NCBI GenBank assembly: GCA_034716535.1
Contig: JAYEJW010000470.1
Span: 1 to 8,452 of the forward strand
Source: JAYEJW01 sp034716535
Lineage (GTDB): Bacteria > Pseudomonadota > Gammaproteobacteria > Chromatiales > Chromatiaceae
Direction of reading: 5' to 3'
DNA length: 8,452 nucleotides
In this document: positions 4,491 to 8,452 of the stretch, in pieces
How the letters are laid out: each line of letters begins with the position of its first letter
Position numbering within the stretch: the first letter of the stretch is position 1
Notes under the pieces: model-generated
What the model saw: the letters and a program-made list of their open reading frames with translations, nothing else
Database searches by the model: none
Told to the model about the DNA's origin: nothing
Translations under genes and position numbers: made by a program

Positions 4491-7331
4491 TCACGGGTGC
4501 GGCGGCGCCTGGGCCAAATCCGGTTCACCCAGATGCTGCATGATGGCGGCGCGGGCGGCGTCGCGCAGTGTCACGGCGGCGGCCCAGCCCGCCCTTTCCG
4601 GCCGGATCGCTGGCCCGACGCGAACCCGCACCGCCCCTCGGTAGGGGAACCAGCTGTCAGCGCGCAGCAGCGAGCGGGTGCCGCGAATCGTCACCGGAAC
4701 CACCGCCACGCCCGCCTCGGCGGCCGCAACGAAGGCCCCCATATGAAACGGCAACAGACCCGGCATACGGGTGAAGGTGCCTTCGGGAAAAAACACCAAG
4801 GAGCGGCCGGCCTGGACCGTCTGCACGGTGTGGTGGGCATCGGCCACGCCCCGCAGCTTGTCGAATCGTTCCACGAACAGCGCGCCGATCCGGCGCAGGA
4901 AATAGCGCGGCACGAACTGCCGGTCCAGTTCCGCCTTGGCCACGAATGCATAGTCGATGGGCAAGGCCGCCACCAGCACCACCCCGTCCAGATAGCTGGC
5001 GTGATTGGCGACGACCACACAGGCCTGATCCCGCGGCAGCCGCCCCAGCCCTTCCACCCGCAACGGCACACCGGCGAGGCGAAACAGCAGCCGCGCACCC
5101 GCGCGCATCACCGCCCAGCGCCAGCGGGCGCGGGGTAATAACACGACCAGTAACCAGACCGGCGGGGCGAGCAGCCAGAATATGACGTAGGTGTGGGCGG
5201 CGTATGCAAGGGCGGCGTAACGGCGGCGCAGGCTGCGCAGCCGCGGGCGCACCGAGGCCAGGGCGAGTCGCATGACCTGCCACCACAGCGCCCGGGGCTG
5301 CTCGCCAAGCCGGCCCTGTTCATAGAATTCGCTCACGGCGGCCCGGCGGATCTTGCCGCTGGAGGTCTTCAGCACCGTGTGCGGCGGCGTGAGCACCACA
5401 TCGTCGGGCGGCAGACCCAGCCGGTCGGTGACCACCTCCTGTATTCGCAACGCCAGGGCCTCGCGTGCAGCGGGGGCCGTCTCGCGGGTCTCGGCGACGG
5501 CGATCAGCCTTTCGGTGCCGCCGACCGGATCGGGGCTGCCGAAGACCGCCACGCAGCCCTTGCGGATGCCTGGGATGTCACCTACAGCCTCCTCCAGCTC
5601 GGAGGGGTAGATGTTGCGCCCGCCGCGGATGATGATGTCCTTGACCCGGCCGGTCAGATAGACGTCGCCCTCGGCCATATAGGCCAGATCGCCCGAGTCC
5701 AACCAGTGTCCGTCGAACAGACCCCGCGTGGCCTCGGGGTTGCGCAAGTAACCGCTGGTCGCTGACGGACCCTGGAGCTTCAGCCGCCCCTCTTCCCGTT
5801 CGGGCAGCTCACGGCCGGCCGTATCGACGATGCGGATCTGGTAGCCGGGCAGCGGCTGGCCGCAGGCGACGAACTCCAGGACGTGTTCCGACGACGCTTC
5901 CGCGGGGATCGCCTTGCCGAGCGCGGCAAATGGCTCGCGCTGGATGCGGTCGATGCGCACGCCGCGGCCCAGGGGCGGAAAGGCCAGGCCCACTGCGACC
6001 TCGGCCAGGCCGTAGACCGGCGTCATGGCCTGCGGCCGGAAGCCATAGGGGGCGAAACGCTCGTTGAAACGCCGCACCGCGTTGGGACTGACCGGCTCGG
6101 CACCGTTGAAGGCCAGCCGCAGGCTGCCCAGATCCAGCCCTTCGAGATCGCGCTCGGTCACCTTGGCTAGGCACAGCTCGTAGGCGAAGTTGGGCGCCGC
6201 GGTCAGGGTACCGCGGTGCCGGTGGATGGCCCACAGCCAGCGCGCCGGCCGGGTCAAAAAGGCCAATGGCGACAGCAGCACCAACGGGATGCCATAGTAC
6301 AGACTGCTCAGCCAGGCGCCGATCAGCCCCCTGTCGTGATACAGGGGCAGCCAGCTGACGAAAACATCGGTGGAATCGGCCTGCACCGCCTCGCCCATGG
6401 CGCGGATGTTGGCCAGCAGGTTGGCGTGGGTCAGGATGACGCCCTTGGGCTGGCCGGTGCTGCCCGAGGTGTATTGCAGGAAGGCGGTGTCCTGGGCCCG
6501 GATCGGCGGGCCGCCGAAGTCGGCCGCGGTGGCCGCCAGTTGCTGCGTCGTGACCACCCCGCGCAAGGTGTCGACCTGCCCTAGGAGCAGGCGGCCGACG
6601 CGCTGCGCCTCCGCCACCGTGATCAACAGGAGCGCGTGGACGTTGGCGAGAATACCGGCATGGCGGCGCAGGTGATCCTCGAGCTGCGACGGGCGTAGCG
6701 GCGGGTAGATGGGGACAGGGATGCCACCGGCCAGCAGAATGCCGAAAAAGCTGAACAGGTAGTCACGACCGGTAGGCAGCATGATAGCCACGCTCTGGCC
6801 CGGCAACAGGCGTCGCGCCTGCAGGCCGGCGGCCAGCACCTGCGCCCCGTCGGCCAGCGCCGCGTAGGTGATCGTTTCGGGTTCGTCGCGCTCGCCGTAC
6901 AGGTAGACATGCGGGCGCTGCGGATGACTGAGCACATGCCAGTCGAGCATCTCCGGCAGCGTCGAGGCCGTCTCGGGCACCCCGGCCAGTTCGGCCAACG
7001 GTACCAGGCGGGGTTGCGCCGCCGACGGTGGCCGGCCGGTCCCCCCCTGGGCAGCCTGTACCGCCCGCCACAGATCATGCGGCGTCTCGGCACTGGCCAG
7101 CAACGATTCCGGCAGGCTGACGTCGAAGGCGCGTTCCAGGCGCAGCATCAGCTCCACCCGGGACAGGCTGTCGAAACCCAGCTCGCGGTCCAGGGCACTG
7201 TCCAGCGTCACGCGCAGGGAACGGCTGCGCCCTGGATGCAGCTCCAGCCGCAGCTGGCGCACCTGCTCGAGCAAGCCTTCGGCACTGGCCCCAGCCGCCT
7301 GATCCGCCCGTTGCTCGGCCTCTGCCGTCAC
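4491..7331 (-). CDS. Acyl carrier - fatty-acid adenylating (FAAL-like) - PlsC acyltransferase fusion
   Basis: This 946-residue protein has three parts. Residues about 20-95 form an acyl carrier domain with GFDSLS, where S55 is the predicted phosphopantetheine site. Residues about 120-670 form an ANL adenylating enzyme: YTSGSTGQPKG (287-297), SWLPLYHDRG (326-335), YGLAE (440-444), DSGD (545-548), GRVKDIIIRGGRNIYPSELE (561-580) and KTSSGK with catalytic lysine K660. The SWLP-YHD block resembles fatty acyl-AMP ligases. A hydrophobic span (about 706-733) follows. Residues about 750-930 are a PlsC/LPLAT domain with NHASYLD (H777, D782) and FPEGT (848-852). The expected chemistry is activation of a fatty acid with ATP, loading onto the attached carrier, and transfer to a lysophospholipid-like acceptor at the membrane. 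Aas has related activities but in the order PlsC then ligase, and with free ACP. The start is GTG at 7331-7329, with AGGAG 5 bases upstream (7341-7337). All catalytic motifs look intact. The acceptor and chain length are unknown. Confidence 0.93.
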   Translation of the reverse strand: MTAEAEQRADQAAGASAEGLLEQVRQLRLELHPGRSRSLRVTLDSALDRELGFDSLSRVELMLRLERAFDVSLPESLLASAETPHDLWRAVQAAQGGTGRPPSAAQPRLVPLAELAGVPETASTLPEMLDWHVLSHPQRPHVYLYGERDEPETITYAALADGAQVLAAGLQARRLLPGQSVAIMLPTGRDYLFSFFGILLAGGIPVPIYPPLRPSQLEDHLRRHAGILANVHALLLITVAEAQRVGRLLLGQVDTLRGVVTTQQLAATAADFGGPPIRAQDTAFLQYTSGSTGQPKGVILTHANLLANIRAMGEAVQADSTDVFVSWLPLYHDRGLIGAWLSSLYYGIPLVLLSPLAFLTRPARWLWAIHRHRGTLTAAPNFAYELCLAKVTERDLEGLDLGSLRLAFNGAEPVSPNAVRRFNERFAPYGFRPQAMTPVYGLAEVAVGLAFPPLGRGVRIDRIQREPFAALGKAIPAEASSEHVLEFVACGQPLPGYQIRIVDTAGRELPEREEGRLKLQGPSATSGYLRNPEATRGLFDGHWLDSGDLAYMAEGDVYLTGRVKDIIIRGGRNIYPSELEEAVGDIPGIRKGCVAVFGSPDPVGGTERLIAVAETRETAPAAREALALRIQEVVTDRLGLPPDDVVLTPPHTVLKTSSGKIRRAAVSEFYEQGRLGEQPRALWWQVMRLALASVRPRLRSLRRRYAALAYAAHTYVIFWLLAPPVWLLVVLLPRARWRWAVMRAGARLLFRLAGVPLRVEGLGRLPRDQACVVVANHASYLDGVVLVAALPIDYAFVAKAELDRQFVPRYFLRRIGALFVERFDKLRGVADAHHTVQTVQAGRSLVFFPEGTFTRMPGLLPFHMGAFVAAAEAGVAVVPVTIRGTRSLLRADSWFPYRGAVRVRVGPAIRPERAGWAAAVTLRDAARAAIMQHLGEPDLAQAPPHP

Positions 7332-7505
7332 GGTCTCTCCTCTTTCGAACGCTCTGATCCCGCCAACAGCGCCTCAACTCCCTGCACCTGCGGAGGAATA
7401 TCCGGCGCCTCGGGCAGCAGCGCTGTGCGGATGACCAGCCCCAGCGCCGCCGTATCCCCTTACAGGTCGGGATGGCTCGCCAACAGGGCGGCGTAACGGC
7501 GCAGG
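7328..7505 (-). other. Gap between hydrolase and fusion gene, with a possibly decayed coding frame
   Basis: Between the hydrolase stop (7508-7506) and the GTG at 7331, one minus-strand frame reads SLRRYAALLASHPDL, TAA (7462-7460), GDTAALGLVIRTALLPEAPD, IPPQVQGVEALLAGSERS and KEERP, then TGA (7330-7328). That TGA overlaps the next start as GTGA. The composition and the residue pattern look coding, and a GTGA overlap is typical of coupled genes, but there is no start codon with an RBS for the segment after the TAA. It may be the shifted old C-terminus of the hydrolase or the tail of a lost small gene. It may also be ordinary spacer. Confidence 0.35.
7335..7343 (-). promoter_or_regulatory. Ribosome binding site of the ACP-FAAL-PlsC gene
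   Basis: Read on the minus strand, AGAGGAGAG precedes the GTG at 7331 with 5 bases between AGGAG and the start codon. This is the strongest Shine-Dalgarno sequence in the window and fixes the start. Confidence 0.75.
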
Positions 7506-8452
7506 CTATTGGTGCCGGCCTCCGCCGGCGCTGTCGCGCTGCGCCAGTAAGGTCCCGATGGCGCGCCACATCGCACGGCGGTCCAGCCCGAAGGGCCGTA
7601 CGTCCACATGGGCCAGGCCGTCGACGAGAAACAGCTCGGACTGGCCCTCGGGCGTGGCCGCGACCAGGGCCACGCTCTCGGTATAAGGGATGATGGCGTC
7701 GTCGGTGCCGTGGAGCAGGATCAGCCTCGCCCGCAACCGGGAGAGATCCCGGTTGGCAAGATTCAGCGCCTCCATGTCAGCGCGGATCGGCGCCGGCAGG
7801 CCGTCGATCAGGGCCGGCGCGCGTACCCGGTCACGGTTCTCCAGCAAGGCGAGCAGCGCCCGCCCCTCGGGCGTCAGGCGCCGGCTCAGGTCATCGATCC
7901 GCGCGCGGGGATCGTTCAGTCTGCGCTCGGCCATTGCCCTGAAAGCCGACCGGTCGCGCGGGTCGGACAGGCGCTCGGTGTTGCCGAGAACAAACACCCA
8001 CTTGCCGTAACGGTTGGGTTCCAGATAACGCCACTGTCCCTCTTTCTGGAAATAGCCGGTGGTGAAAAAGGTGACCACCCGGCGCAGGTCGTAATAGCCA
8101 CCGACCCCGAGCACGAAATCCACCCGCTCGCCGATGGCGGGATCGAGCGCCGCCAGTACCGCCGGCCCCACCGCATAGCTGAAGGCGCCGATGCCGGCCC
8201 GGCCGTGGGCCGGGAATTCGGCTCGGGACAGCAGGTGGGAAAAGGCGTCCGCCACACCTTGCGCATCTTCTGCCCGCACCCTGAGCGCGCGCAGGTTGGC
8301 GAGATCCGGCACCAGCACCAGAAAACGGACGCGGGCCAGCGTGGTGGCTAAGGCCACCAGGCGGGGGTCGTCCTTGCCGTCTGCGGCCGCCCCCGGCACC
8401 AAAACTATCGCGGCGAGCGGCGGCTCCCCGGGCTGGTACAGGTCGCCCCCGT
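7506..8452 (-). CDS. Alpha/beta hydrolase, N-terminus cut by window edge
   Basis: The frame is open to the right edge. Coding character continues upstream of the TTG at 8402 (DLYQPGEPPLAAIVLVPGAA), so the true start lies outside the window; 314 residues are visible. Counting from the codon at 8402, the predicted nucleophile is S75 in GAFSYAVGPA (codon 8180-8178), the acid is in HGTDDAIIP (about D234/D235), and the histidine is H265 in DGLAHVDVRP. The middle contains the conserved stretches FVLGVGGYYDLRRVVTFFTT and NRYGKWVFVLGN. The elbow reads A-F-S-Y-A rather than G-x-S-x-G, but homologues I remember have SYAGGP here, so it is probably a family trait. It is likely a cytoplasmic esterase or lipase-like enzyme of unknown substrate. 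It is transcribed in the same direction as the acyl-activating/PlsC fusion, 174 bases upstream, which suggests shared lipid metabolism. The C-terminus (AQRDSAGGGRHQ) may be altered by a frameshift. Confidence 0.85.
   Translation of the reverse strand, partial: GGDLYQPGEPPLAAIVLVPGAAADGKDDPRLVALATTLARVRFLVLVPDLANLRALRVRAEDAQGVADAFSHLLSRAEFPAHGRAGIGAFSYAVGPAVLAALDPAIGERVDFVLGVGGYYDLRRVVTFFTTGYFQKEGQWRYLEPNRYGKWVFVLGNTERLSDPRDRSAFRAMAERRLNDPRARIDDLSRRLTPEGRALLALLENRDRVRAPALIDGLPAPIRADMEALNLANRDLSRLRARLILLHGTDDAIIPYTESVALVAATPEGQSELFLVDGLAHVDVRPFGLDRRAMWRAIGTLLAQRDSAGGGRHQ

Noticed and set aside
4657..5286. 209-codon minus-strand frame inside the PlsC region
   Set aside because: It is a frame-shifted shadow of the fusion protein; the real frame carries NHASYLD and FPEGT.

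Overview
The window is GC-rich with long high-GC3 reading frames. The gene types (a KorA-type 2-oxoacid:ferredoxin oxidoreductase, a beta-CASP nuclease, a proteobacterial XpaC-like protein, an acyl-adenylating/PlsC fusion) suggest a proteobacterial chromosome, perhaps an autotrophic or sulfur-metabolising gammaproteobacterium. That taxonomic guess rests on remembered family resemblance, not on a marker gene.

Layout. At 1-1590 on the minus strand is most of a korA gene (gamma and alpha domains fused), running off the left edge. From 1591 to 1986 is the divergent intergenic region. It is almost filled by a 271-bp hairpin-rich element (1675-1945) with perfect 28-bp terminal inverted repeats and two internal stem-loops, which looks like a MITE. 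A third, partial copy of its tip lies just outside the left end. At 1987-3405 on the plus strand is a complete metallo-beta-lactamase/beta-CASP RNase-like protein. From about 3399 to 3760 is a patchwork. First comes a short stretch resembling the N-terminus of an SbtA/DUF897-type permease, interrupted by a stop. Next is half of a CaxA-type Na+/Ca2+ exchanger repeat with key residues altered, which runs in frame into the body of an XpaC-family protein (ORF 3471-4454). At 4491-7331 on the minus strand, convergent with that ORF, is a 946-residue protein with the order ACP, fatty-acid adenylation domain, PlsC acyltransferase. Upstream of it in the same direction is an alpha/beta hydrolase (7506 to the right edge). 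The 174 bp between them holds a reading frame that looks like decayed coding sequence.

Functional picture. The two right-hand genes probably form one lipid-related transcription unit: the fusion can in principle activate a fatty acid, hold it on its own carrier domain and pass it to a glycerolipid acceptor, with a hydrolase of unknown substrate made beside it. korA belongs to ferredoxin-linked 2-oxoacid metabolism (reductive TCA cycle or 2-oxoglutarate oxidation); its partner korB would be expected just beyond the left edge. The middle of the window is a rearrangement scar containing a mobile-element-like repeat, two transporter relics and a chimeric gene. No tRNA, rRNA, CRISPR array or intact transposase gene was seen.
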